A model generated the notes under the pieces. It did no database searches, was not told where the DNA came from, and was given only the letters and a program-made list of their open reading frames with translations. Shown here one piece after another: positions 11,245-21,372 of a stretch of 64,000 nucleotides of DNA. The DNA is from Furcasterigmium furcatum (Eukaryota; Ascomycota; Sordariomycetes; Glomerellales; Plectosphaerellaceae): assembly GCA_001599815.1 (NCBI GenBank), contig BCIA01000004.1, forward strand, positions 932,862 through 996,861, written 5' to 3'. The translations under genes were made by a program, and so were the position numbers. The stretch's first letter is position 1. Each line of letters opens with the position of its first letter.

Positions 11245-11997
11245 CTAGGTAATAATCAGTAAGGTAGGTACAGTCACGGAAAGGACCGACGTGTCCGCCT
11301 CTCCCACTCCGGTGCCCACGCCGAAGACGTACTCGCTCTGCTCGATAACCCATTCTCCAGTCGCCCAGCGAGCCGCGTCCCGTTTCTTGACTTTCAGGTC
11401 CACCAACACCGTCTCGCCAGGCTGAAGAGTCGCCGTCTTCTCGAGTGCCACAAGGACCACGTCCTCCCTCCTACCCCGGGGCCAAAAGTAGACTTGGACC
11501 ACCTCCTCGCCGGCCAGTCTGCCGATGTTGGTGACCGAGACAGATACCTTCCAATGCCCTTCGTCGAGATCCGCCGCCTCCACGAGCCTGGATTCAAACT
11601 GCGAGAAGCTCTGGCCGTAGCCAAACCACCACTGAGGCTGGGTGTCGTGGTGGCTATACCAACGGTAGCCCACCTGGGTCTCCTCCTTATATACCACTTT
11701 GCCGTCCACGCCCGGCCAGGCCTCCAAGTCGCCGGCGAAGGGTAGGTCATCGTATCACTTCGGCCACGTAATAGGAAGCCTGCCGGACGGGTTGACCAAC
11801 CCAAGGAGCACATCCGCCAACGCATTGCCAGCCTCCTGCCCGCCATACCAGGCCTGCAGAAACGTGGTGGCATTCGCTATCCAGGGCAATTCAACAGGTG
11901 AACCGGACTGGTTGACGAAGATGAGCCTGTCCGGCCGCTTCACCCCTGCTTTCCTCCGCTTGCCAGCCACTATTCTCGTTCCTCCCTCTGCTTCGAC
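11245..11997 (-). pseudogene. GH3 beta-glucosidase C-terminal relic with in-frame stop
   Basis: Reading leftward, the frame gives the second domain of a GH3 glycosidase: LIFVNQSGSPVELPWIANAT, QAWYGGQEAGNALADVL, VNPSGRLPITWPK. A TGA at 11755-11757 follows WPK. The same frame then continues for about 160 residues through VGYRWY, FGYGQSFSQF and the fibronectin-III-like tail, ending at the TAG at 11245-11247. The N-terminal barrel domain carrying the catalytic Asp nucleophile is missing: upstream of 11997 the frame is stopped and unlike GH3. Normal family members are 700-850 residues, so this is a decayed 3' fragment. In many relatives a basic residue follows WPK, so the stop could be CGA to TGA, but that is inference. 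The last few residues run into a palindromic intergenic motif and may not be native. Confidence 0.88.
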
Positions 11998-12054
11998 TCA
12001 AAGTTCTTCCTCCGCTGTAATACATACCTCGCCTACACGTTCCACGGCCACACC

Positions 12055-13973
12055 ATGACTTCCTCGACCCCAGCGGAGGCCCTCGCCCCCGTGGCTATGT
12101 CTACCGCTCTCGATAACCCTCAACCGCAGCACGGGAGAGGGCGTTCTGCCTTCCTCTTGGTTGCCTGCTGCTTCGTCGCAACCGCCAACGCGGCCACCAT
12201 CGGCTATGATTCCTCCATGATGGTATATTCTCGACATCCATAGCCATTAAAGAGGGATTCAACAGTACACCTTTGACTAACTACTGTTACTACATCCAGA
12301 ATGGGCTTCAGATCCTGCCATCCTATACGGAGTATTTCAATCTCACAACAACCCTCACTGCGCTCAACGTCGCCGTCGTCTTCCTCGGGTCTGTTATTGC
12401 CATGCCTTTCGCGGGTCCCATCAGCGATAAGCTTGGCCGTAAATGGGGAATGGCCATCACGGCTATCATCTCCATAGTCGGCGCTGTCATCCAGGGCGCG
12501 GCTGTCCATGTGTCCATGTTTTGCATCGGCAGGATTCTCGTGGGCTTCTCCATTACCACAACCGCCACCGCCGCTCCCGCGTATGTTCCGCCTCGTCCAT
12601 CATCCTTTCACCTGCCGGGTTCTGACCTGGCTGACCATCTTTGTGAAGCTACATCTCCGAGGTTGCTCACCCGAAGCACCGTGTCATCCTGACTGGCTTG
12701 TACGCAACGTGCTGGTATGTCGGCAGTCTGATCGCCGCCGGCGTCACCTACGGCACGCAGAACATCCAGTCCACCTGGTCGTGGCGCCTGCCCTCCCTGG
12801 TATGCTGTCATCCCGGCCACGTACTAATTCGTCAGAGCCCATTCTTTGATCGCTGACAAGCCTTCCCCAGCTTCAACTCATCCCGTCCGTGCTCTGTATC
12901 ATCCGGCTATTCTTCATACCCGAGAGTCCCCGCTGGCTCATCTACCAGGATCGTCTCGACGAGGCCAGGGCTATTCTTGTGAAGTACCATGGAGACGGTG
13001 ATGAGCACTCTACTGTTGTCGCCCTAGAGTACGAGGAAATCCTGCGGACCCTCCAGCACGAGAAGACCGTGCAGAAGACAGACCTGAAAACCCTCGTCAG
13101 CACACGCCCTAACAGGTGGAGGCTGGGAATCACCGCTGCTGTTGCTGGTATGTGTTCCCTTAACCCACTTGAATCCCCTGGTGTCCGGCGGTCCGCCGCC
13201 TCATTTGCAACCGCTGACCCCGTGACTCTCCATCAACAGTGTTCTCTCAGGCCAGCGGAAACAATATCATGACTTATTACCTTGGCGATGTCCTCACTGC
13301 CGTGGGTATCACGGGGGTGCAGACTCAGCTTGGTATCAACATCGGCCTGAGCGCCTTCAACCTCATGTGTGCCGGTATTGGTTCAGCACTGGCCGACCCC
13401 ATTGGGCGAAGGAAGAGCTTCCGTAAGTTCCTCTGAGATCTTTTGTCTTCCGAAACGCTGCTTATCAAAATCTACCTAGTAACTGTCACCAGCATCATGG
13501 GCTTTATGCTTATTATCGTCGTGGCCCTCACAAAGGTCTTCGGTACCAACCCGACTCTCAGCTCTTCGGCTGCTACAGTGTCTATGATCTACCTCTTCTA
13601 CGGTACTTACTCTTTCGTGTGGACCCCGCTCGCGACGCTGTACCCCGTTGAGGTCCTCTCGTACTCGATGCGCGGTAACGGCCTGGGTTTCTGTAACGGA
13701 CTCGTCTACCTGACGGCCTTTTTCAACACCCTCACCACTCCTTACGCCATGGAATGGTCTAGCTGGGGCTTTTATCTTATTACTGCTCTGTGGAACCTGG
13801 TCTTCGAGGTGCCTATTATGTACTTTTACTTCCCGGCCACTGAGCGTAAGACTCTGGAGGAGATTGACCTCATCTTCGAAGGCATCAGGCACTCGGATCT
13901 GGATGTATCCGTTCACGATGTTTTGCGCGGGAAGCCAGACGCCGAGAAGTTAGTCGTCGGACAGGGACTCTAG
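12055..13973 (+). CDS. MFS sugar transporter (hexose/disaccharide permease type)
   Basis: Six exons, 12055-12222, 12300-12580, 12649-12799, 12871-13147, 13240-13422 and 13480-13973, join to 517 residues with no stop. It is a twelve-helix sugar porter. GYDSSMM lies in helix 1, DKLGRKWGM in loop 2-3, PESPRWLIYQDRLDEA before the central loop, DPIGRRKS in loop 8-9, and FPATERKTLEEID at the cytoplasmic end. Such proteins import mono- or disaccharides by proton symport; the substrate cannot be read. Intron 2 ends in AAG rather than CAG/TAG. The ATG lies only 57 bp from the recognisable edge of the GH3 relic on the other strand, so its promoter must overlap that relic. The two genes probably formed a sugar-use pair. 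Confidence 0.92.
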
Positions 13974-14455
13974 ATCAGCTTAGATTAAATCCCAATTCCT
14001 TGGGCGCTGCTCCAGGCGGTCCCGGTACCATATTTGGTGTTTCGATGCCCGGGACGGTAATATGCTATTGGACGGGTAGTTTCTAAAGGACCGGTAACCA
14101 ACAGAAGGGAAAGTCCGAATTCATTTGGATTTCCCAGCATCAGATCATGAGGAAGGAAGCTTGAGTGGATCTGGCGGGGGTGGGTCCTGCCGCCCCACTA
14201 CACCCTGACATGCCGTGGCGCAGGCTCCAGCGTCCCGAGTCCCGGTCATCTGAACCCGGCATCCTCTGGAATTCCATCTGGCAGACTTGATCTACCGCAT
14301 CCGTCCTCGGCCCCGGCCCTGTCTTCTAGCATGCCGCAGGCCGCTTGGACTCGGCGTGATCGTTGACCTTCCAGCTTCATAACGCACTCTCGCAACGCCC
14401 GTCAAGAGGCCCTTCACCATAGCACTCGCCTCTGATCGGGGCGAAGGCCATCACC
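13974..14455. other. Intergenic region
   Basis: This 482-bp region follows the sugar transporter and precedes the coiled-coil gene on the same strand. It presumably holds the transporter 3' UTR and the next promoter. No feature is recognised. Confidence 0.5.
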
Positions 14456-16119
14456 ATGGAGGAGTCACCGCTCACAAAGGCTCGTGCCCTCCAAACCACA
14501 AAGATTGCTTGGGAATGGATTGTCTAACTTGTCTGTCTGGCCAGGCCCACGAACACGCTCGCGCCGCCTCGAATGCGACCCGACAATCCGAGAGCACTGT
14601 CGCCATCAATGAACATGCCCTCGCCGCCGGCGAGTTCGCGAACGCCGCGAAGAACACCACCAGCATCGATGCCCTCCGAACGCTGAAACTCCTCGAGAAC
14701 TACCACCGCCGACTCTCAGAGCTTCTCAACACCCCACAAGAGCGCAGGCTCACAGCCGATGCGACCGAATCAGACGAGAAAGATGCCACCGAGACGACCA
14801 CCGACGATGCGACCAAATCGGCAGGCGGTGCCCCAAAGGCAGGACATGGCCCGGCCCCCGCCCAGCAGAAGAGGATTGCATCGCGGCCCATGACATCGTC
14901 GATCGCGAGCAACCTTGCCTCGGCCCGCGGCATCAGGTCCAGGAACAGAGGCGACCCGGTCCCCCCGAGCGTTAGCAACGACCAGGCACCGGGCAACCTT
15001 GAAGTCTCCCCGCGCAAAGAAGTCTCTGGATCAAGGTCCAAGATGCAAAATGTGCTAGAGCATTCCAACAGGCCAGGCTGGGTCCCGCCCGATAGCCACA
15101 AGAAGAAGGAGCTCGAGGCGCTGAACGAGGAGGATGAGACCGTTCCGCCTGCAGCAGCAGCTGCTGCTACCACTACGGCGAGCGACGACAACTACTCTCG
15201 TTTCTACAACACATTTGGAGGATTGTTTAATAGGCTATCCGCCCCGTTGGCTTTCGCTGGTCTCCCCCTCATCGCAGAAGAATCCTCAACGGCCCAGGAA
15301 CCGCCTCCCCGAGAACCACCGCCGCCACCTCTGTCCCCTGCCGCCAAACGCACCAAGCACAAGTCCACGCCGTCCGCCGCAGAGCCCGACCTATCCAAGA
15401 TCTACTCCCGCGCTACCATGCGTGCCATTTCCGGCCAGAACCCGAACGAGTCCTTCTACGTCGTCCCCACGAGCGGCCACACCATGTCTTACGCCAACAT
15501 CCTGAACTACGCCGACAAAGAGAAGCGCCGGCTCGAGGCGTCCCTCCACGTCGGCGGTGACGCGAGCATGATAGAGGAAGACGACGACGACTTCGTCGAC
15601 GCCCGCGAGTCCCACTCCAACCCGCCATCTCCCACCTTCCGCCGACGCCCTGGAGCAGCGAGCGGCAGCGGCAGCAGGCCCCGCAGCGCGGCTGGATCTA
15701 AGACCGTCGAGGAACTGGCAATGGAGAATAAAAGCCTCAAGGAAGTCCTCGACAAGCTTAGCAAGCGACTGCACACCTTCGAGGCCAGCGCCCAGAACTC
15801 GCACCTCGCCCTCGCGGAGAGCATGCGCCTCCGCCGCCCGGGCTCGCCGCTGCACTCCTCCACCGGCAGCGGCGGGGGGCCGGAGGCGGCGCTCGCGCTG
15901 CAGGCCAAGAACAAGGCCCTGGAGGACGAGATGGCCGCGGCGCTGCGGCGGATGGAACAGCTCGAGGAGGAGAACCAGAAGAACCAGCGCGCGCTGGAGA
16001 AGTATCGCGAGAAGTGGGACAAGCTCAAGGCCAACGCGAAGGCGAGACGGTCTGCGCAAGGAGGCGGCGGCGGCGCGGACAGTCCGGCGCCTCCTGAGGC
16101 GGATGACGGAACCAAGTAG
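14456..16119 (+). CDS. MIT-like / coiled-coil protein of unknown function
   Basis: The main exon 14545-16119 encodes about 525 residues. The first 60 form an Ala-rich helical hairpin (AHEHARAASNATRQSES, then EALRTLKLLENYHRRLSELL-like sequence) resembling MIT microtubule-interacting and trafficking domains. A disordered Ser/Pro-rich middle follows, with a hydrophobic patch near FNRLSAPLAFAGLPL. A C-terminal coiled coil (about residues 400-510) ends in a Gly/Ala-rich tail. The start is uncertain. The simplest is ATG 14515, which gives MDCLTCLSGQ before the helix. More family-like is ATG 14456 (MEESPLTK), joined to the helix by a 65-nt intron 14480-14544 that has a CTAAC branch and CAG acceptor but a GC donor. 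An endosomal or autophagy-linked role would fit MIT plus coiled coil but is not shown. Its 3' end is 65 bp from that of the JmjC gene. Confidence 0.7.
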
Positions 16120-16184
16120 TCGAGTCCGTTGCGGTTTAGTTAGTCACATGCTGATGAATCTGAGTATCGTGCCTCTTTTCCAGT

Positions 16185-17789
16185 CTACTCCGCCTCTGGG
16201 GTCTTCTCGCCATGGGCCCCGTTCCACCAGAAACTCACACTGAAGCTCACGCTCAGGCTCCTGACGTAGTGCCACCACCCGATCGGCACGTAGAGGACAT
16301 CGCCCTCTTCCAGTACGGCCTCCCAGCACCGCAGCCCCCGGAACTCCTCCAGCTCAATGTCGTCCTGGGGCTCCTCGCCGGCGGGCGGCTTGTCCCAGCC
16401 CTCGATGACGCCGACGTCGAATGCGCTCGTGTTGTGCATGTCGATGCCGTGCTCGTCCTCGCCGCGCGGGCAGAGGGCGTCCGAGTCGAGGGGCGAGTAG
16501 AGGCGGACGTACTTGGCGCCGACCACCTGCGCCAGGAGGTTGTGATAGCCGTCGGTATGGAGGGGGGTGATCGTGCCAGCCGGACCGAGCCAGGCGTTGA
16601 TGAGGGGCAGGGGGAGCTCCGGCTTGTTGAACGATGGAGATAGGAGGTGAGGCGGCGGAGAGGTGTAGCATAGGTCGGGGGTGGGAATGTCGTTGCGGAG
16701 GGATGGGAGTTGGGTGAAGAGCTCGTGTTGCGCGAGGTAGCTGAGGGGTTTGTCCTGGGGAGCCCCCTTTTCTTCGGCGGACTCAAGGGAAGGGGTCTCG
16801 ATGCGTTCGAGAAGCTCGCGGAATGTGATGAGTTCTTGGCCCCAGCCGTCATCGACGTAGCTGCGGCCAACCTCGACGGGAACCAGTCTCCGACCTCCGA
16901 AGGTCTTGGAAAGGAGGTATGCCGGCTTCCTCCACGGGCGGGTGGTCATGGCCGGCCACTCATCCGTGACGCCCCTGACGACGAACGGGAGAGGCCCGTC
17001 GCCGCCCGCAGCCTGGCCATCATCCATGTACTTCTGGAACTCATCCATCGACAAGTGGTCGAATCGCTTTACAAGATGCTTGGTAGGAGGCCTAAATATC
17101 CGTGCCGCAGAAAATGATCGTTCTCCTGAGAAAGTGTTGGATGTTTTCTGCCTCTTGGCCGGGGGCTGATCCTCGATCTGAGGGCGCTCAGCATCGTCTG
17201 GCCGAGAAGAATCCTCAAGCAATCCAAGGATCCTCTCGACTGTCTTCCTTCCACGACTGATCCCAGCACCGCCAGCGAGGATCAGGGCTTTGTCGAGGAC
17301 TGACACCATCGAGTCCAGAAGCTCTCTGTGTCTCGGCGAGGTTTCTTGGTCAGCCCCGCCAGAAGCTGAGGCCATGTTGAGGAGAACAATGAATTTGAGG
17401 ATGCTCAAGTCAGTGTAGAGCTGCCTCCAGCAATATGGCAGGTCTTGGTACACAAAGTCGTAGAATCGCTTGTACGTGGACTCGATCTCCTTGTCAAGCG
17501 TCCGGGACAATTCCTCGAGAGGCGCATCCTCTGTGCTCCCTGGATTTTCAGGGCCCTGTGTGAATAACTTGGTAACGGCTTGAGCATGCGCCAGGAGATC
17601 GCACAGCGTACTCGCAGGCAGTGCATCCAAAGCTGCGACCCTTGGTGATGGTGGTGCAGCCGATTCTTGTTTTGACCTGGCATCTTGGGCATCTTCAAAT
17701 ACTCCCGCTGCTGCTTTTTCACTCAGCTTCCACAGAACTTCTCGGCTCGCGTATGGAGTCATCTCCAAGGCCCGGCTGGGCGTGGGCAA
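16185..17789 (-). CDS. JmjC-domain protein, JMJD5/KDM8-like 2-oxoglutarate oxygenase
   Basis: Single exon, 534 residues. The N-terminal 230 residues are helical, as in JMJD5 relatives. The C-terminal cupin contains the Fe(II) triad H410 and D412 (HTDGYHN) and H506 (GWWHYVRSL). Other markers are PFVVRGVTDEWPA at the domain entry, INAWLGPAGTITPLH before the metal site and EGDVLYVPIGWW after it. Family members hydroxylate protein arginines or other residues; histone demethylation is disputed. The intact triad predicts an active oxygenase. A short basic KRQK patch near residue 215 could be a nuclear signal. ATG 17762 (MTPYASREV) is an alternative start. Confidence 0.87.
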   Translation of the reverse strand: MPTPSRALEMTPYASREVLWKLSEKAAAGVFEDAQDARSKQESAAPPSPRVAALDALPASTLCDLLAHAQAVTKLFTQGPENPGSTEDAPLEELSRTLDKEIESTYKRFYDFVYQDLPYCWRQLYTDLSILKFIVLLNMASASGGADQETSPRHRELLDSMVSVLDKALILAGGAGISRGRKTVERILGLLEDSSRPDDAERPQIEDQPPAKRQKTSNTFSGERSFSAARIFRPPTKHLVKRFDHLSMDEFQKYMDDGQAAGGDGPLPFVVRGVTDEWPAMTTRPWRKPAYLLSKTFGGRRLVPVEVGRSYVDDGWGQELITFRELLERIETPSLESAEEKGAPQDKPLSYLAQHELFTQLPSLRNDIPTPDLCYTSPPPHLLSPSFNKPELPLPLINAWLGPAGTITPLHTDGYHNLLAQVVGAKYVRLYSPLDSDALCPRGEDEHGIDMHNTSAFDVGVIEGWDKPPAGEEPQDDIELEEFRGLRCWEAVLEEGDVLYVPIGWWHYVRSLSVSFSVSFWWNGAHGEKTPEAE

Positions 17790-18191
17790 TGAATCGTCAG
17801 GTAAGGTACTGTATAAGTTGGGAATGTGAAGTGGTGAGAGATGTCTCGGGTGATATTCAAGGGCAAGTCGAATCCTGGTCTGGTGCTGGCCGCTTTACCA
17901 GGATCAGCCGAACCCCGACGTCATTGGGCGGTGGGCAGCCAATGCGACAATAGCGGCGACAGTCAGCTCGCTGCCCCCCGCCAAATGCGGCTGCCCCGCC
18001 ATCGGAGCTCGATCGGCGGCCGTCGCGGTGGATCATCGTCGGTTCTTGCGCCCCGTCACCAACGACCAAGACTCCCCGTTCCGTGACTCAGGAGCCTCCA
18101 ACATCTTTCCGTTCCACAAGGGAGCTTAAAAGACCCCTGTACGACGTATATGCATATCCCCTGGGCACTTCAGCAGTCAATTGATCACATC
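17790..18191. promoter_or_regulatory. Divergent promoter region, JmjC protein and chorismate mutase
   Basis: This 402-bp region separates two opposite starts. The sequence is GC-rich. No TATA element is obvious on the JmjC side, while a weak ATATGCATAT-type element lies about 40 bp before the chorismate mutase ATG. Confidence 0.5.
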
Positions 18192-19087
18192 ATGGACTCC
18201 CTCGTCGACCTCAACGACGCCTCCAAGGCTCTTGACCTGGACCGGATCCGGTACCAGCTCATGTGAGTAACCGGCACCTCCCGGCTTCCATTGGCCCCTG
18301 CCGTGGCACAAGACGCTGACCTGGCACCTATCTGTGTCTCCCCAGACGTCTCGAGGATACCATCACCTTCCACCTGATCGAACGAGGGCAGTTTGCGTTG
18401 AACAAGAACATATACGTCCCCGGCGCCGTCTCCATTCCCAACTCGGAGCTCAGCTTCATGGACTGGTACCTCCGCGAGCAGGAGAAGATCCAGTCCACCA
18501 TCCGCCGCTACGAATCCCCCGACGAGTACCCCTTCTTCCCCGACGCCCTTCAGCCGGCCATCCTCAAGCCCCTCGACTATCCCAAGATCCTTCACGAAAA
18601 CGACGTCGACGTCAACGACGAGATCCGCGACTTCTACGTCAAGTCCCTGCTCCCCGCCATGTGCCCGGACTTCGGCCGCAGCGAGGACCGCGGCGAGAGC
18701 CAGGAGAACTACGGCTCCAGCGCCACGTGCGACATTGCCTGCCTCCAGGCCCTGTCGCGCAGGATACACTTTGGCAAGTTCGTGGCCGAGAGCAAGTTCC
18801 TGTCCGAACGCGCGAGGTTCGTCGCGCTCATCAAGGCCGAGGACCGCGAGGGCATCGACGCGGCCATCACCAACGCCGCCGTCGAGAAGAAGGTGCTCGA
18901 GAGGCTGCGGCTGAAGGTCATGACCTACGGCACGGACCCGTCCATCGGGCCCGAGGGCGTGCCGGACGGGCAGCCCAAGATCGACGCGGACGCCGTCGTC
19001 GCCATGTACAAGGACTTTGTGATACCCCTGACGAAGAAGGTGGAGGTCGAGTACCTGATGCAGAGGCTCGAGGCGTCTGATTTATGA
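18192..19087 (+). CDS. aro7: Chorismate mutase (AroQ, eukaryotic allosteric type)
   Basis: Two exons, 18192-18262 and 18346-19087, give 270 residues, close to yeast Aro7 (256). The enzyme converts chorismate to prephenate, the branch point to Phe and Tyr. The all-helical AroQ fold shows LDLDRIRYQLIRLEDTI at the start, then FHLIERGQFALN and SFMDWYLREQEKI, and in the second half IHFGKFVAESKFL and ERLRLKVMTYG. The C-terminal EVEYLMQRLEAS helix is typical. The length includes the regulatory domain for Trp activation and Tyr inhibition. The gene converges on BCP1 with 95 bp between stops. Confidence 0.96.
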
Positions 19088-19182
19088 GCAGCGGCCACAG
19101 CAGCGAAGCAGACTATAAGAAAAATAGACATAAAAGCACCGGTACCAGGCATTATTCATCATTCAATTCAGCGCCGCCCCTT

Positions 19183-20109
19183 CTATTGCGGCTTGACATA
19201 CTGCTCCACCGCCTCCACGGCGCCCTTGAACTTGCTCGCCTCGATCAGGATCAGATACCCTTGCGACCTGATGCCCATCTCCTGGAAGGCGCGCTTGCTC
19301 TGCTCCGCGCCCTCCTCCTCGTGCGTGTAGGAGTACCCGCCGTGCGCCAGGGCGTGGCGGGCGAGCACCTCGTCCTCGGGGTGGAAGTAGAACATGGACG
19401 CGGCCTCGTTGCCCCTCTGCTTCTTGCCCCTGCGCTCCGTGCGCAGCTCGGCGTCCGGCTCGACCTCGTTGTACGTCTTGGACAGGATGAGGTAGTGCGT
19501 GAACTCGTACGGCTCCTTGTCCTCGACGGCGTCGGCGATCTCCTCGACGAGCATCTTGTACATGGGCGGGACGATCTCGGTGGGCATGTTGATCAGGCGC
19601 TCGGAGAGGACGAGGCCGACCTGCGCGCCGGCGGCGCCGAGGACCTGGGCGACGGGGGCGAGGGCGTCGTTGGTCCGGGACTTGTCGGCGATGTAACTGG
19701 TCAGGTCGGCGATCGCGGGCTTCTCGCGGTGCTCGTGGAGATTGAGCGCGGTCATGAGGGCGTAGGCGTCGTTGGCCTTATCGTCGACCTTTACGGTGGA
19801 GCCGATGGAGTTCTGGGCGGTGATGAGGTCTGCGAGGGCGGAGATGTTGAGCTTCACGGCGTCGACGTCGAAGAGCTGGCGGAGGAGGGTCTTGGTGCCG
19901 TGGAAGTCGATCTCGGCGTCGAAGTTGAACCACTCAAAGTCGACATTGACGACATCGAACTGCGGCACTGCGGATCAGCACGGGGGCTCCATGGACCGTC
20001 CATGGGGCATTGCAGGGGGCGCGCTCACGTCTTCGTCGGAGCTGTCCTCGTCCATCCTGTCGCCATCGTGGGCGGGGTTCTGCTCGTCTCTCTCCCTCTT
20101 CTTGCCCAT
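19183..20109 (-). CDS. bcp1: BCP1/BCCIP family protein
   Basis: Two exons, 20029-20109 and 19183-19959, give 285 residues, the usual family length. The first exon encodes a charged nuclear-type N-terminus (MGKKRERDEQ...DEDSSDED). The second starts with the family signature VVNVDFEWFNFD and DFHGTKTLLRQLFDVD, followed by SALADLI and GSTVKVDDK. Yeast Bcp1 is a nuclear chaperone for Rpl23 and is needed for export of Mss4; human BCCIP binds BRCA2 and p21. The acceptor was placed after GCCGCAG so that FDVVNVDF continues from the acidic leader. Confidence 0.94.
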
Positions 20110-20875
20110 TGTAGATTCTGAAAGGGGTTCTGAGGAAGGGAACGGTTATAGGAGTGAGCCTAGCACAATTGGCCAAAGTGAGTCGATCTGGATCTCGAGA
20201 ATCAGTGCGCAGTGGTTGGTTGTTGGAGTTGTCGGTGTCGTCAGACCTGGCGCGAGCTCCGACGGGCAATGAATTTTTGATGCCCCGCACTAATCCCCTT
20301 TGGGACTGATAAGATCTGTCACTCAACCACCGCCGCTGCACCCTTTTGCCCCTGAAATCGCCAGCCCCTGACTACCTCCATCCCATCGACCATTCATGAT
20401 ATTGAGCTGTGGTTTGGTACCCTGTTCATGCGCGCCCACCTTGCGTCCAGACACACCGTGAATCCAGAGGATTTTGTTCTGATAAAAGAACTTGGGGACC
20501 GAAAACATATTAAATCGGCCAGTCAAATGATTTCTCACCCAAGCCTCCGATCAACGCCACTCGCCAGCATGGCGCGGATTAGACCATGGGAAGAACGAAG
20601 ACTTGGCTTGAGACTGCACAATAATGAGGACAATTTTCAGATCAATGATTCTCCAAACATAGCCATCAGGCAGTGACAAGGCCAACCCGGCCCGCTAGAC
20701 AAACAAAGCAAGACAAAGGTCTTGTTCAATTCAAGGAAACAACACTGACACTCCGGTCTATTCTTGATAGAATAGATTCGACCCCAAATAGCAGCAACAT
20801 CATCTGTCTTTCATTTCTCGTCCTTCTCTTGCCCAACCGCCGTAACACCCAGAAGAACGTTCTCACTCAACCAGA
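20110..20875. promoter_or_regulatory. Divergent promoter region
   Basis: This 766-bp region lies between the BCP1 start (minus) and a small Cys-rich gene (plus). Open frames here have no recognisable content. The stretch 20640-20830 is AT-richer than its surroundings and probably holds the promoter and leader of the small gene. Confidence 0.45.
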
Positions 20876-21250
20876 ATGTGCACAGAAACTAACACGGAAA
20901 TGTCCTGCGGCCACACCCTCAGGTCCCTCGCCAAGTGCAATCAGAGCCCAAACTGCGCTGGCAAGGCCACCCAGACATGTCACCTCGACGACACCTGCGC
21001 GCGGTGCGATCGCGAGGCGCACTTCCACAAGAGCAGGCTCGTGTACGAGGCGGAACACGAGAAGCTCATGGAGAGGTACATCCGGGCCAAGACCGATGAC
21101 AGGCATGATGAGATGAAGCGCCTCGAGCGGAAGATGACGGAGCTTCACCGGGCCCTGAGAGACAGGAACGCGAAGGTCGGCATGTCCAAGAGCGACCCCG
21201 ACGTACTCTGGGGCGGGGACCAGGATGAACATTCGATGGGACGGACTTGA
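20876..21250 (+). CDS. Small Cys-rich, coiled-coil protein of unknown function
   Basis: Single exon of 124 residues; family not recognised. The N-terminal 45 residues carry seven cysteines and histidines arranged CGH, C, C, C-H and CARC (C11, H13, C21, C27, C35, C41, C44), suggesting a small zinc-binding module. There is no signal peptide, so it is probably intracellular. Residues 50-100 form a charged helix (EAEHEKLMERYIRAKTDDR, then KRLERKMTELHRALRDR) likely to be a coiled coil. The ATG has a reasonable context (AGAATG) and follows an AT-rich leader. It converges on the next gene with 122 bp between stops. Confidence 0.6.
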   Translation: MCTETNTEMSCGHTLRSLAKCNQSPNCAGKATQTCHLDDTCARCDREAHFHKSRLVYEAEHEKLMERYIRAKTDDRHDEMKRLERKMTELHRALRDRNAKVGMSKSDPDVLWGGDQDEHSMGRT

Positions 21251-21372
21251 GCGCTTGGTTGTGGGAGCAGGTAACTTCTATGATGGTACTCTGAGTCTTC
21301 GTTTCTAATGCTAATACATTTTCTCTCGACAAGATCTCTCTCCAGTACAACACACTCAGTACGAACCAGTGA

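Noticed and set aside
11998..12237. Possible N-terminal continuation of the GH3 relic past the stop at 11998
   Set aside because: The frame shows no GH3 resemblance there and overlaps the first exon of the transporter on the opposite strand.
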